Shown here piece by piece: positions 1-12,519 of a stretch of 64,000 nucleotides of DNA. Under the pieces are notes generated by a model that saw only the letters and a list, made by a program, of their open reading frames with translations, had not been told where the DNA came from and did no database searches. The stretch is taken from assembly GCA_023512835.1 (NCBI GenBank), contig CM042085.1, positions 6,858,062-6,922,061 on the forward strand, in the 5' to 3' direction. The DNA comes from Taxillus chinensis (lineage: Eukaryota > Streptophyta > Magnoliopsida > Santalales > Loranthaceae). The position numbers and the translations under genes were made by a program. How positions within the stretch are numbered: the first letter of the stretch is position 1; each line of letters starts with the position of its first letter.

Positions 1-3000
1 TGTTGAGTTTGGCTGTTTGATGTGGCAAATTGTCTAGTCACTGTAAGTATGGATTCTGCAGGTGATAGTGACAGTGGGAGGCCAAAGGCTGCACGGCGTG
101 TGTGTGTGTGTGCGCGAGGGAGAGAGAGAGACCAACCAATATATGTTTTTCCTTTTCGAAAGGTAGAAGCCCATAGATCATATTGGGAATGCCATGGGGA
201 GACCCGGACTTGTATTGTGTCTGGTGACATTGGGATCTGGCATTAATATGCCATGTTCGGTTCACTGCAATTGTCCTTCCAAAACCAGAGTTATTACTCT
301 GGTTCTCTTTGAAATAGAATATACATTCTGGGTTATTCCATATACAAAAAAAACTTTGCCTGATAAGCTGAACTGATGAGTTTCTAGCTGGCCTAGCTGC
401 GTTATTTGAGGTGATGGTGTTAGTTGAGGTGGCGGGAAGGCTCTTAGTCGTTAGTGTATTGGATCCTAACGGAACTGGAATTCCATTCTACATTTATTTT
501 ATACGGTGAGCCAAACGAAATGTGGAGTTCATTCTTGAACACTCATACCTGAGTAAATTTGGTAGTTCTGTATGAGCAAGTTTCCGATTTGTTCTGTGAA
601 ACAAACTTCCCAGTTCCAATCCAAGGGTTGAATGAACTAAATGAACTTTAGACAACACAGATCCAAGTCTATATATGCATCTTTTATCATCTGTTTGGTT
701 GAGAAGAGTTTCCTTTACTACTACTAGTTGTTGAAGCCTTGGAGGTGACCAGATTATAAGTTCTAAAGCTAAAGATCAGAATATTATCTCTCTATTACCG
801 TGATGTTGGAAACAGTGGAACAATGATCTTAGTTTTTAGGGTCACGATTTATTTGCTACTTCATCTCCTTATTTTAAACATCATGTAAGTGTAGGTACCA
901 ATATATCAAGATAACAAGAAGTTGATAGAATAAATTCTAAGGCAACAAATGAATTCGATAGAATAAATATTTTAATTTGATTTGGGTTTCAGCCGGTCCC
1001 TATTTTTGATATAACAAGATCAAAAGAACCAAAACATAAAGAGAAAAAAGACAAAAAGAACACAGGCATGACAGGAATATTAATTATAAATTTTAAGATC
1101 CGGGAAAGATTTGCCAAAGCATGTGAATAAACCCGTCTCTAACTTTGCAGTTGATTTTTGATCTACTTGTTAGGCCCCGCCTAACGCCGCAGCGTGGGTA
1201 ACCAAGTTGTCACTCATCAGTAGCATTGTCACTATCAGTGGCATAAGGATATCTTGTGGATTTCCCGCCCATGATAGCACCGTCAACACGCACCAACATA
1301 ACAATAATAATAATATATATAATAACGAACTTAAAGAGTTAATTCTTTGCTTTGCAAAAGGTAGAAGAATTTGATATGGGAAAAGTGTAGAAGGAAAATA
1401 GGCGAAAAATAATAATAATAAAAAAATAGTTGTTTAGTTGGGGTGGAAAAGAAAATAGAAAATATATTTTTTATAATTTAATTAGAATTAAAAAAATTTA
1501 AAAAAAATAATATTATGTGAGATACCAATTTAATCAATTTGTGACATTTTTAATAATGAGAGATTAGGGATATTTTTGGAAAATGAAATTATTGTCCACT
1601 TCTCCCTATTTTCACGCCAATTGAATGAGTAAAATTGCAGCACAAATTTCAATGCATTTTTATAAGTTTTCACGTATTTTCCCTAAATTTTACATAGCTA
1701 CCAAGCAAGGGAAAATAAATTTTCTGCCTATTTTCCATACTTCAGCAGAATTTCCATAATAGCCAAACAAAGGATAAAAGAAAAAAATTTAAAATAAATA
1801 ATTTTAAATGTAGTTGTATACAACTTATACGGATTACGTGCGGCTCTTTTCCTCTTATATTATATGTTAGTATTAGTTATTTTTTTCCTTTTTTTCCCTC
1901 GCAACTATAAATGCAATTCTTTTGATACTACATATAGCTCGTTGCCCCACCACCCACACCCCCCTCAATTCCAACATGTTCTATACACATTTTTAACACG
2001 AAAAACCTAAAATTAAGAAAAACCATGAGATACTAATCCCAAAAATAAATCCATTATAAATGAGACTATGTACAACTTATTCGAACTTAGTCTAACTATT
2101 CTCCTCCCCAATCTATGGGTACCAATCTATCTTTTTTCTCTCTTTCAAGGTCGCTATAGGTCTAGCACGGGCTACTTTACACATAAACTCTGCTCTCACC
2201 TCTCTCTGTGGCACGAGTGCTACACATGCAGCTTGTTCTCTCTCTTTCTGTTCCAATTTGTTATACACACGAAAACCAAGAGAAGACGTACATACACTAC
2301 TTTGAAGTTACAATACATAAGAGAGACATTAGGATTTGAGGGGAAATGACAACACTATCTATGAAAGAGTTCGGATATGGCCAACCTTGAGTAGTTAAGA
2401 TATGATCCATATTACCAGATAAAGGTTCAGGAGTTAATTATATACAAGAAAAAATTAACACTTATACAATGCCTTTTCGATATCTAAAAGAAAGTGTTTA
2501 TCTTTAAAATGTGTTTATATATTTCCAGTCTCAACAATTAGAAAATGAAGTTAAAAAAAGTTAATATTGTTTTTATATAAAATGATTTGAGTGATTTAAA
2601 TAATAATCTCATTATTTATATTAGCATTGCTACTTTTTTTAGTAAAAATAATTGGCAAACACTAAAGGAGTGCTGTTTTTGTTTTAGGACTCGCATGAAC
2701 ATAAAATCAATTTTATCATTAGTCCTCTGGTGCCTCTAAAAATAAAATATCATATTAATTAAAGAATAAAATGTTATATTAACTTGAAGACGAGGTTAGA
2801 AAAGTAGCATTCAATAATAATAATTCATACCACCAGATCCTACTCACAGGAGGTTGGCTCTCACTTTTATTGGTTAGTGGTTAATAGGTTTGTAAATAAG
2901 TCTGCACACTAGATTAGGAGTGATAATTTTATCCTGACTTGTTCATTTGCTCCAACTCAACCCATTATAGCGTTGGGCTTGAGTCTTGCGTGATATGTTC

Positions 3001-4603
3001 TGATTTGATATTTTAAAATAAAATTAAGCTTAAAAATACTGTTTCAACCCGACTCAAAATGTTCAAACTGTAGGATTAGGGTGGATTCGAGACAAACTAT
3101 AAAATTTTGAATCAAATTTGAGTCGAGCAATACATATCCAAGCTAATCTAACTCGTTGTAATAGCTACATTTAATAACTCACCGAATATTTTTTTTATTA
3201 AACTTGACTTGAGTTCAAGTTCAGTTTATAAATTTAAATAACATGCATTTAAATAAGAGAAATATTTAACAGAGTTCACTGTATGAACTTGATTCGAACT
3301 GGGCAAAGCTTGTTCACTGCGACTCATTTACAGGGTCAGGAGTTTCTGGGTTATGGACAGTTCCAACTTCCAAATAGTGCCTTGGGAAGTTCTAACTCAA
3401 TGCGCTTTGGTACCTGAACGACCGTGGCCCAAAAGCACACCCAAGTTTCCTTGCCTGGGGTCGAGTTAATTGGGCCGGAAGCATTGCTGTGGCGCGGCTG
3501 GCAGTTGCAGCATCAACTCCGAAGTCCGAACCCGATATGCGGTTTATATCACTTTTCAAAAAACCTCAACCTCACTTTATCACACCAGTCTTTTCATTGT
3601 GTTTTTTTTTTTTTTTTTTGTCGTCGTAATCTATGTGACAGCGACACATCGATAGACATTGATATTTGAACAAAGCACAGTGACAACTAATTTATTAAGG
3701 AATGAGGAAGGACGGCCTATCGCAGCGAGCCCATATGATATAATTATGACAAAATTTATGATGATGGCGCATAGAAACCGAGCGGCAAGAATTTGTGGCT
3801 GGGACAAATAAATTAGCAAATAAGAGATGACGAAGAACTAAGCGCCCCAAAGGGTATGGTTTCTGTAATTTATTTTTAGAATTTTAAAGATCGTATTCAA
3901 TTTTAAATTTTTTTAAAAAAATAATTTCTCTTTGTTACAAAAAAAATGTTTAATAAATAGTATATTTTAAAAAATAATTGGGTCTGATAATTTAAAAAAA
4001 ATGATGGACTAAGGTAAGATAAAAGTTTAAAAGATGAACCGGTCAAAATTAAATTTATATTTTAAAATATAAAATAATTAGAAATAACTTTTAAAAATAA
4101 TTGTATAACTTGTGTATTTTGTAAACAGAATCTAAATTTAATAATATTATAATGATGCAAGACTCGTATTTTAGAATTTAGAAACATGAAATCGTTTTGA
4201 AAATAGTATAATAAAGAAGAAGCCTTATAAATTCTAGAAAAAGTAGGACTACGCCGAGTTGTTCTTTGGGAGGCTATTTCAATCCTGAGGCGCCTTTCAA
4301 TCCTAAAGAATTCAAAAAAAAAAAAAACTTTAGGGGTGTTTGGTACATATTTTTTTTTTATTTGTCATAATTTGAATTATTTACATTGAGTTTTAATTTT
4401 GAATTCTGAAAATAAATTATCTAGTGTAAGAATATGTTTTAAAAATATGTGATTTTAGAAAATCAAGCCCCATAAAAAATGATAAAAAATTAAAGTAAGA
4501 AATTGAGGGGAGATAATAAATTATGTCTCACAACAACTCAAATTTAAATTTTAAAATAAAAAAAATAATTGAAACAAGTTTTTAAAAATATGAAAAAATA
4601 GGT
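1..4603. other. AT-rich intergenic stretch, no gene recognised
   Basis: I find no coding exon here. The short reading frames at 22-376 have no family signature and overlap each other on both strands; they may be the untranslated end of a gene lying to the left, but nothing proves it. The rest is AT-rich, with T/A runs and decayed repeat-like words. Around 2916-3200 there is a sequence rich in the words 'gactcaa' and 'gagtcgag', as seen in old hAT-type elements, but I could not place both ends. Confidence 0.5.
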
Positions 4604-5416
4604 TAGGGGTGCTACACACCCTGATAGGGGGCGGAGTCTATCTATTACCATACCCTGTTCCCGCTTATATAGATAGTAAAATATTCAAATCGTGCTCTGC
4701 CCCATAAGTAGGCGAGGCAAGGTACCTCATCCTATTATAGGGTTGGCGGGGGGAAGCTTCTTCTACTTGCTGCTCGCTACTGGCTTTTATTGATCTCTCG
4801 TAATATAAAATTGTCCTTTAGAGGTTTCATGAAGTAGTTGATAGAGGTGATTCTAGTCATACTAGGGGTGGAATCACCTATTATTGCCTCCCGCCTCCGC
4901 ATAGGCCGAGGGAGTCAAATTTTAAAATTGTATCACATCCCATGTGTAGATGAGGTAGGATATTTTATTTTTTTAATAGGTCTGCAAATGAGGTTTCATC
5001 TGTTCGCATGTCGCTATCATTTTTAATTGGTTTTATTTATATAAATAATTTTAACTTAAATCAAGTTTCTACATTATTTCTAACTCAAAAATTATCAAAA
5101 ATAATTTAATTTTATAATAATAAATATCATTCAAAAATATAAAAATTATAAATAATAATTACAAAAATAATTAAGTAATAATATTTAAAATATTATAACA
5201 TTATAAATTAAAATGATTAAAATTAAACGGGTCATGGACATGCGTGAGATAGGATATCCCACTATCTATTATCGCTCTCCATCCCCGCCTAGACTGGGTA
5301 TCAAATTTAAATATCGCACACTGCTTTTTCCTAGGCGGGCTAACCCGCCCTGTATAGCAAGGACGAAACGGATATTAGGCGAGATAGCGGGTGCAGGTAT
5401 CCATTTTGCACTCGTA
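4604..5416. mobile_element. hAT-like non-autonomous element, copy 1
   Basis: The element begins TAGGGGTGCTAC and ends in TTTGCACTCGTA, imperfect inverted ends (8 of 12 positions). The flanking octamers aaataggt and agtaaggt agree at 6 of 8 positions, as expected of an old 8 bp target-site duplication of the hAT superfamily. Inside, GC-rich blocks near both ends ('cctattattgcctcccgcctcc', shortened) alternate with an AT-rich centre (5040-5210). The centre is repeated at 6300-6450 and, inverted, near 63320-63470. There is no transposase coding. Length is 813 bp. Confidence 0.6.
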
Positions 5417-5922
5417 AGTAAGGTCCTCATAGCAATGACCATGGATAGAATATATCATATATGAGACAGAATTGGATTTCAAAATCACTAAGTAAGTTTG
5501 AGTATAAAACAGTAAATGGGTAATGTATAACCCATTAAGTATTTTTACTCTTAATATTTTAAAAATATAATATACTTTTAAATAATAATTTTTTTAAAAA
5601 GCATATATATATATATAATTAACAATAAATGTTTTTAACACAAACTTATACAAATATGTTGTATACGTTGATATAAAATACATACAATCCATTATATATA
5701 TACATCCATATATATACATATATATAACATTAAATTACATATTTTATTACTTACATAAAACAAGTACACATATGAGTCAGATAATATGTAAAATTAACTA
5801 ATATGATTTGAGTTGGCCAATAGCCCTTTTCCATGTCAAAAGGGAGGTCACATGTTGGTGCTAATAGAAAAGCATTGATTTGAATTGTTTTACCAAATGC
5901 ATTGTTTGTTTGTTTGCTAAGC
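5417..5922. other. AT-rich spacer between two related elements
   Basis: No gene is seen. The stretch contains TA dinucleotide runs at about 5604-5620 and 5690-5730 and nothing else I can identify. Confidence 0.5.
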
Positions 5923-6460
5923 TAGGGGTACTCCTGCCTTGGCAGAGGCGGGATTTACCTATTATCGTACCCCACCTCCAATTTAGACGAGTAGTAAAAT
6001 TTTGAAACCGTACTTCACCTCATGTGTAGGTGTGACAGAATTCTCTGTCCTATGGCGGGGTTAGCTTCAACTGCCTGCTCATCTATAAAACAATTAATAG
6101 AGGTGATTTGGGTTCTATCGGGAGTAAAATCAATCTATTACTTCTTCTTGTACCCGGTTAGGCGATAGATCAATTTTTAAAATTATACTTCGTTTCTTGT
6201 ATAGGCGGGTCAAAATATCATGTTCTTTAATCTGTTTATGAATGAGATTTCATCTACTTGCATTTTACTATTGTTTTTTATTGGATCTATTCATATTAAT
6301 AATTTTGTCTTAAATTAAAATTTTATATTATTTTTAACCTAAAATTTTTTAAAATAATTTAATTTTACTATAATAAATATTATTTAAAAATATTAAAAAT
6401 TATAAATAATAATATTTAAAATATTATAAAATTATAAATAAAAATTATTAAAGTTAATGA
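5923..6460. mobile_element. hAT-like element, copy 2, right end missing
   Basis: It starts TAGGGGTACTCC and runs through the same order of blocks as copy 1: a GC-rich segment with 'cctattatcgtaccccacc', a second block near 6130-6240, then an AT-rich core ending near 6450. The core matches copy 1 closely in word order. The GC-rich right end found in copy 1 (5220-5416) is absent, so this copy looks truncated. It has no coding capacity. Confidence 0.5.
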
Positions 6461-8885
6461 GTGTTGAAAAAATATACAGTAATATCCAATAATTTGGGGC
6501 GAACAAGATTAACTTCCAATAATATCCTTTTACCTGCAATCGTCGACCAACCAAACACCAGGGCTACTGGGCTACTACGGCTCCTCTCATGGAATTTGAG
6601 GCCTTTCCGGCAATTTCAGTAACGAATTTTATGGGCAAACAAATAATTTTTTTATATTTTTCTCAGTAACAAATTTAATTACAAGGTTAACACCTACAAT
6701 GGATATATTTCTAAATTTGTGGATGATCCTGCACATGAGCCCTCCCTCTTGTACTTGGCCGAAAACTCCAATGTGAAAACTGGTGCCGTCGTGGAAAACT
6801 AATCGATCAAACTAGCATTGCAGAGACCCTCACATCATCGATTTCCGACCAAAGCCTAAGTACAAATTAAACAGCTAGAGGTAGACAACAAATCCACGTA
6901 GCAACAAAGATCTACAACAACCACTAATCTCACCAGGAGGAAGAAGAAGAGGTCGGCGATGGATCTGCTGCCCTGGAGCTACTAGGAGGCGTATATGGGC
7001 ATCAACAACAACATCAGCACAGAGAACGGATTGACGCCATGGAAGCCGGCCCATGGATGAGGGTTGACACCATGCATAAAAGCCGCCTGAAACAAAAGAG
7101 AGAGCGAGATAGAGGGTTATGTATGAGAGAGGGTATTTCATGTCATTATATATATATATATATATTTATATAATTTTTTCTGTTAAATAATAAAAAAATA
7201 TTTTTTATATCCTTTTCGTTCCTTTTCTAAAACAATGATTTACAAACATTCAACAACGATTTACAAATTTCTTAATGATATCATTAGGTTGGTAAAATTA
7301 CAACTCAATTAATCAAAATAATTAAATATTTTAATTTCAATAGGAATCTCACACACAAATCACAAAAAAAGGAGATGTGAACCGGCAAAAACAAAATCAA
7401 TAGAAGCCCACAAACAACAAAGAATGTGACAGATATTGAGCATAGACTTACAAGTTCACGACTGACGACGAGTGGCAGGCCAACTCGCAGGTGAAGATCG
7501 TAGGTTGCAAGTCTGCAGCATGGGTTCAATCCAATCGACGAAAGAGAAGTGATGCCAGTGACACTCCATTTTGTTTTCTCCGGTGGATTTGATCCAGTCG
7601 ACGACAAGGACAGAGTAGATGGTGTGGCAATTTGACGAGCAGAGATAGTAGCAACCTATCGGGAGTACATATATAGGACACAGGGGACACTGATTTGTGC
7701 AGCAGAGTTCACGTTTTATTTGGAGGGTAAGGCGGGATGATATTTTTGGTAGATAATTTATTATTCTGAAACTCTAGATGAAATTAAATTAAATTAAATT
7801 ATTAATATTAATTAAACTCATTTTAAAATGATTGTTCACTTTCTCAAGTTACTGTATGTGTGTGTGTGTATATATGTGTGTGCTTTATTCACGACAAAAG
7901 GCATTTGATCTGATTTGTTGGTAAAGCAAAATCCATGGCAAATTTGTCTCTTTCTTGCTAGAATTTCGTGATATTATTGCTGCCTACTATTGTTGTAAAA
8001 CGACTTAATGATCGCCTCTACTTTTGTGTTGGCGCTCAGTTATTGGCCGGAAACATGGCCAATGCAGGACAATGTAAACTCATATCAACTCGCTCATTCA
8101 CGCACATACCTATATTGGTTTCCATGTTTGAATTTATTAAGTAAACTGTCTTACCCTAGGAAAACCCAAAAAAAAAAAACACACACACACACAGAGAAAG
8201 TGTGTGTGTGTGTGTGATTCCATTTCTATTTCCTGCGCTCGGTCAAAGTGATCTTTTATTTTGGCGGTTGTACATGGGACATGTTAAAATTTATGAAGCT
8301 TTAAAATCTGTAGGCATGGTATGGTGGTAGTATGTACTGTGGCGGTACAACCCCTACAAACCCACCACAGGCTCTACTCTGCTCGCTCGCATGGAATCTT
8401 AGCCAATTGTCATGTCCCAGCGTCGGGGGCCCCACTCCACCCTGCGCTTCAGTGGTATGGTATGGTATGGTAACGCCGAGGAGGAGGGAGCCAGGGACCC
8501 CCCCCCCGCCCGCCCGCATACGGGCACCCCACAGTCCCCAATAAGAACCCGACGCCTGTCCGATGACATGGCAACACTCCGCCACGTCGAGCACAGACCA
8601 CCACCGAGGGCGAAAGAAAAGGGAAAAACATGAAAAAAAAATCCAATTTCCAACATAAAACGAGAAAGAGAGAGACACGCGAGCCGAGGAAGAGAAGGAG
8701 AGAAGGAGAGAAGAGACCACAGGATCGGGCGTGTTGTCTCTTGTGTCCGCCTCCCTCCCTCGTCTCTCCCCAAATCCCTACTCCATCGATCTGATTCTGA
8801 TATTTGAGAGTTTCGGTTTCCATCAATTCTGACCCCCCATTAATATCTCTCCGCATCCGCGCGCCGGCTGCGACCACTGCCAGCA
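6461..8885. other. Intergenic stretch and probable leader of the gene at 8886
   Basis: No gene is recognised from 6461 to about 8600. The reading frames at 6875-7141, 7305-7607 and 8008-8217 show no family motif. Simple repeats include (TA)n near 7145-7167 and a (CA)n/(GT)n pair at 8170-8217 that could fold back on itself. From about 8640 to 8885 the sequence turns purine- then pyrimidine-rich (GAGAGA runs, then CTCCCTC), typical of a plant core promoter and 5' leader, directly before the open frame at 8886. No clear TATA box is visible. Confidence 0.45.
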
Positions 8886-9797
8886 ATGTGGACGAACTCC
8901 CGACAGTACGGCGATTCGGGAGAGATCGGCCGCGGGTGTTCTACGTCGCAGGCTTCGTTTTTCAAGATTCTCCGTACAATTTCCAGGTTCCGGCCCCACG
9001 GAGCCTGCCTGGAGCGAGATTTGCGAGCCGGGATGGGGAAGGGTTTGGGGTTGAATCTGGGGTTCGGGTGTTCCACCACGGAACACCGCGGCGATCCTCG
9101 CCTCGACGTCGGAGACGGCGGTGCTGGGCGCCACAGTGCTTGTAGCGCCGTCGGGGGAGAAGAGACGTCGTCGCCGGCGGTGGCAGCCTCGGAGGCGGCT
9201 GTTGTCGAGATTAGCTCCGACGGCGAATGCCGCGAGGTGGTGGAGGAGACCGGGACTGATCGATGCGACGAGAAGAGCGTTGAGGTTTCAGAGATTTCGA
9301 ATCCGAGGGTGGGCAGCTTGGAGGAAACGGAAGAACCGCTGGAGGAACAAGGAGGGACGGAGTTTGGCGTCAAAACGAAGCCTTCGTTTTGGCGCGTGGA
9401 GGACGGGGGATACCTGAACATGCTGGTGGAAGCGGCGAAGCTCGTTTCCGGCGACGACTTGGCGGGTGAGGGGGACGAAGGCGAACCAGAGAAAGAGACG
9501 GAGGCGGTGGAGGGAGTGAGGAAAGAACCGAGTGAGGCGGGGGATCAGGACTCGGTGATGAGTGGAAGCGCGGCGACGAAGCGGGAGGAGGGATGGATGA
9601 TGGGGGACCTGTACGGCGGGGTAGTGTTGGAGGACATGTCGCCGGTGGTGAGGTCGAAGCGGGGGAGGAGCCAGGCGCTGCCGCACCGATTCAGGGACTC
9701 GGTTCTCGAGCCGTGGAAGCCCCTGTCGCGACCCAAACCCAACCCGGTGGTTCCTACCAAGCGAAGGTCGCAGTCGCGGTCGCGGTCGCGGCGGTGA
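8886..9797 (+). CDS. Uncharacterised acidic plant protein with basic C-terminus, probably nuclear
   Basis: This is one uninterrupted frame of 303 codons in DNA much richer in GC than its surroundings. I do not recognise a named family. The centre (about residues 75-225) is rich in Glu, Gly and Ser with little hydrophobic content, so probably disordered. Near the C-terminus, after a short block containing DLYGGVVLEDMSP, comes a basic stretch including RSKRGRSQALPHRFRDSVL and then EPWKP, which looks like a short conserved motif. The protein ends in Arg-Ser repeats (RRSQSRSRSRR), which suggests nuclear location and possibly RNA binding or phosphorylation. A second in-frame ATG at 9033 (residue 50, MGKGLGLNLGFG) is an equally plausible start; the first 49 residues are Arg-rich and could be translated leader. 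No intron is needed. Confidence 0.65.
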   Translation: MWTNSRQYGDSGEIGRGCSTSQASFFKILRTISRFRPHGACLERDLRAGMGKGLGLNLGFGCSTTEHRGDPRLDVGDGGAGRHSACSAVGGEETSSPAVAASEAAVVEISSDGECREVVEETGTDRCDEKSVEVSEISNPRVGSLEETEEPLEEQGGTEFGVKTKPSFWRVEDGGYLNMLVEAAKLVSGDDLAGEGDEGEPEKETEAVEGVRKEPSEAGDQDSVMSGSAATKREEGWMMGDLYGGVVLEDMSPVVRSKRGRSQALPHRFRDSVLEPWKPLSRPKPNPVVPTKRRSQSRSRSRR

Positions 9798-12519
9798 CAC
9801 GTCACCTCATCACCTTGATACAGGTACGGTAAGCTTCTTTTTTCTTTTTTCTTTGTTTTTGTTTTTTTATTATTATTATTTCCTGGTTTGGCTGTTTGAT
9901 AGAGAGGGATTAATTAGAAGTCTAGACGAAGATGAATTAATTATATAAGTAATAGGAGGGTGATAAATTGTATGTAGTTAATTATCATTTTTTTTTAAAA
10001 TAAAAAAATCTAGCAGTGGTATTATTAATATTCGACTATAAAGCACTAAATGGAGAAGAAGAGTTTTGAGGAATTTTTCATGGGAGCCTTTTGCGGCGCC
10101 TGTTACTTCCGAAGCCTTTCGCATTCTCAGCTGTGCTGGGGCACACCGCACAGAGGCCCTGCTTTCTTTTCTTTGCACTATGTGAACACTAAAGCTTCTC
10201 TCTCTCTCTCTCTCGTTTTTAATTAAGGTACTGTTTGGATTTGAAAAATGTGACGGATTAGTATGGTTAGAGCACTGGCATTTGGGAGTGGCAATTTTGC
10301 CCTCCCGACCGACTTGTCCGGTCCGGACAGGCCGTTGGGTCAGACTCAAGTCTTCAACATCCTATCCCACCCTGACCGATCTCACCTAATAGGCCCAACT
10401 TGGTGGGTTGGATCGTGTAGTATCCGAACTCAATCCAACCCGTTGTCATGCCTATTTCCATCGGTTTCTCCCAATGCAAATTCAAATTTAATAATTTTTT
10501 ATAAAATGTAAGCTTTTAGTTATAGTAAATATAAAATATTCGTCAAATTTAGCGAAGCCATGTAACATCATCTTTCGTTGTACAATGAGATCTACGTCGG
10601 TAGTATGGGGGGATGACACGTTTTTTTTTTTTATGGAATACTTGATTTTTTGATGAATCGAATGTAAGCATTTAACAAACATTATTTAAATCTATAAAAA
10701 GTGATTTTTTATCATTAAATTTTGACATTTGCTCGATGAAGCCAACGATAATATTTTAGAACAATGATCATATACACACCAAATATTTTTAAAATTGTAC
10801 TTATATTTGCAAATCTTAATCGGTTATAAAGTATTCTTAAAATAATTCGTGTTTTAATTAAGAACTTTAACAAATTATGGACATCTAGTCCACTAGTTTT
10901 AAAATTTAATAAATAAATATAGTAAAAATTTATAATTTGTTAAATTTTTTAGTTGAAGTACGTGACTTTAAGGACACTTTAAAAATATTTGATATCAATA
11001 ATCTTAGCGAAAAGTGATCACTTAGAATTAGAGCATTACCTTTTGTTTCCTAGCCATCCTATTATTTTTAAAAAAAATTAAAGATTTTAACTATATTTTA
11101 TTTTCTTATATAAATATTTTAATTATTTGTTATATAATTAAAACAATATTATTAGTTTATTATTTTTTATAATTGAATAATTATATGTAATGAATAATAT
11201 ATTTAAAATATATTTAAAAATACTGATGGAAGATAAATAAATTTTTAATGATTTTATAATTTTTTTAAAATAAAAAATAAATATTTAATATAATAATAAT
11301 AATAATAACCACATGAAAATAACGGATATATATAGTATACACTTATTATACTATATGTTAAGTCGCCGATGTCAAATAAACATACTATTAATCATACGTG
11401 GGAATGTATTTCTATTAATATGGAATTAATAAGGTCGGATACATATTCTCATCACCATTGGTTTATTTATGTTATCGATTCTAACGCCCATTTTAATCGC
11501 ACTAACACAATCACAACGTAAAGAAAAGCAGTACAATCAATAATCTCATCACAATGTCACCCAGCGGTTTGAGCAGAGAATAAGAGCGTGGGTAGCAAAT
11601 TTTTTTTATATAAATTTGTATTTTTATATTTAGAGAAAAAATTTAAAAGTATAAAATTATTCTTCCAACAAAATGACATAAATTATATTATATTTAAATT
11701 TCTTTATAAATTTTTATAATATTTTTAATATATTAAATTTTTTATTTCATATAATTATTAAATTATATAAAAAAATTATTTTCGTCTCTTGATTCGTATG
11801 ATATTCACTTTTGCCGAATTTGCTTGTTCTCTCGAGCATATTTCCCGGGTGGTTGTCGTCTTTCACCGCCATCTCCGGTGGAGCAGTGTCCCACTCCCCG
11901 GTGGCGACACTGGCGATAGAGAGGACGAAGCTGTTAGAGAGGGAGAGGGCAGGGGAACGTCGTTGCAGCACCAATTCGTAGCCCTCCATTACAACATAGC
12001 TTCTTCTGCTCACCACTCACCATCGCCCTTTGCCTTTGCCTACCAAAATCGCCCATCGCCAAGCGTTTTAGTGTTCGGTGCGCTAATTTGGCGAGTCTAA
12101 GCATGAGTTATTAATTTTTTTTATTTTGATCCATTTATGCTTCTATTTTATATTATTAATTTATTATATTAATTTAATTTAAACAAATTAAATATTTTAA
12201 GTTGAATAAATTAAATCAGTCCAAGTTTAATTTAGAACTCAAGTATCAAATTCAAATTTGTGAAATATTTAATGTGCTCAAGTTCTTAAGCAATTTCTTG
12301 CCCAAATCATTCTTTACTTATATGTGGCTGTTGTGCTTGTTCTTTCCTAAAAACGTAATTTTCAAAGGCTCGGGGAAGTTGTTATCATTAAAACTCATTA
12401 GTTTAATATCTAATAGAAGTTTTTTAATCAAGCTAAAATATATATATTCTACTTTTCTAAGATAGGTATTAATTTTGAGCGTCTTGAGATGGTAATCCTT
12501 TCCTATAAATTTTGAGGGT
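9798..12519. other. AT-rich intergenic stretch with repeat debris
   Basis: No gene is recognised. A (CT)n run lies at 10197-10213. Between about 11590 and 11780 there is a segment resembling the interior of the MITE at 15397-15807 (long A/T blocks with 'gtataaaattattc'), so it is probably a fragment of that family. A GC-rich patch at 11780-12100 stands out from its AT-rich flanks and carries short open frames on both strands without any recognisable motif; it may be a fragment carried by an old transposon. Confidence 0.4.

Noticed and set aside
8301..8886. Minus-strand frames of 124-145 codons before the gene at 8886
   Set aside because: They overlap one another in different frames across low-complexity GA/CT-rich leader DNA and show no family motif.
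8840..9805. Minus-strand frames opposite the 8886 gene (170-193 codons)
   Set aside because: They are antisense shadows of a GC-rich coding frame; their Arg/Pro-rich composition is what the complement of Gly/Glu/Ala/Arg codons gives.
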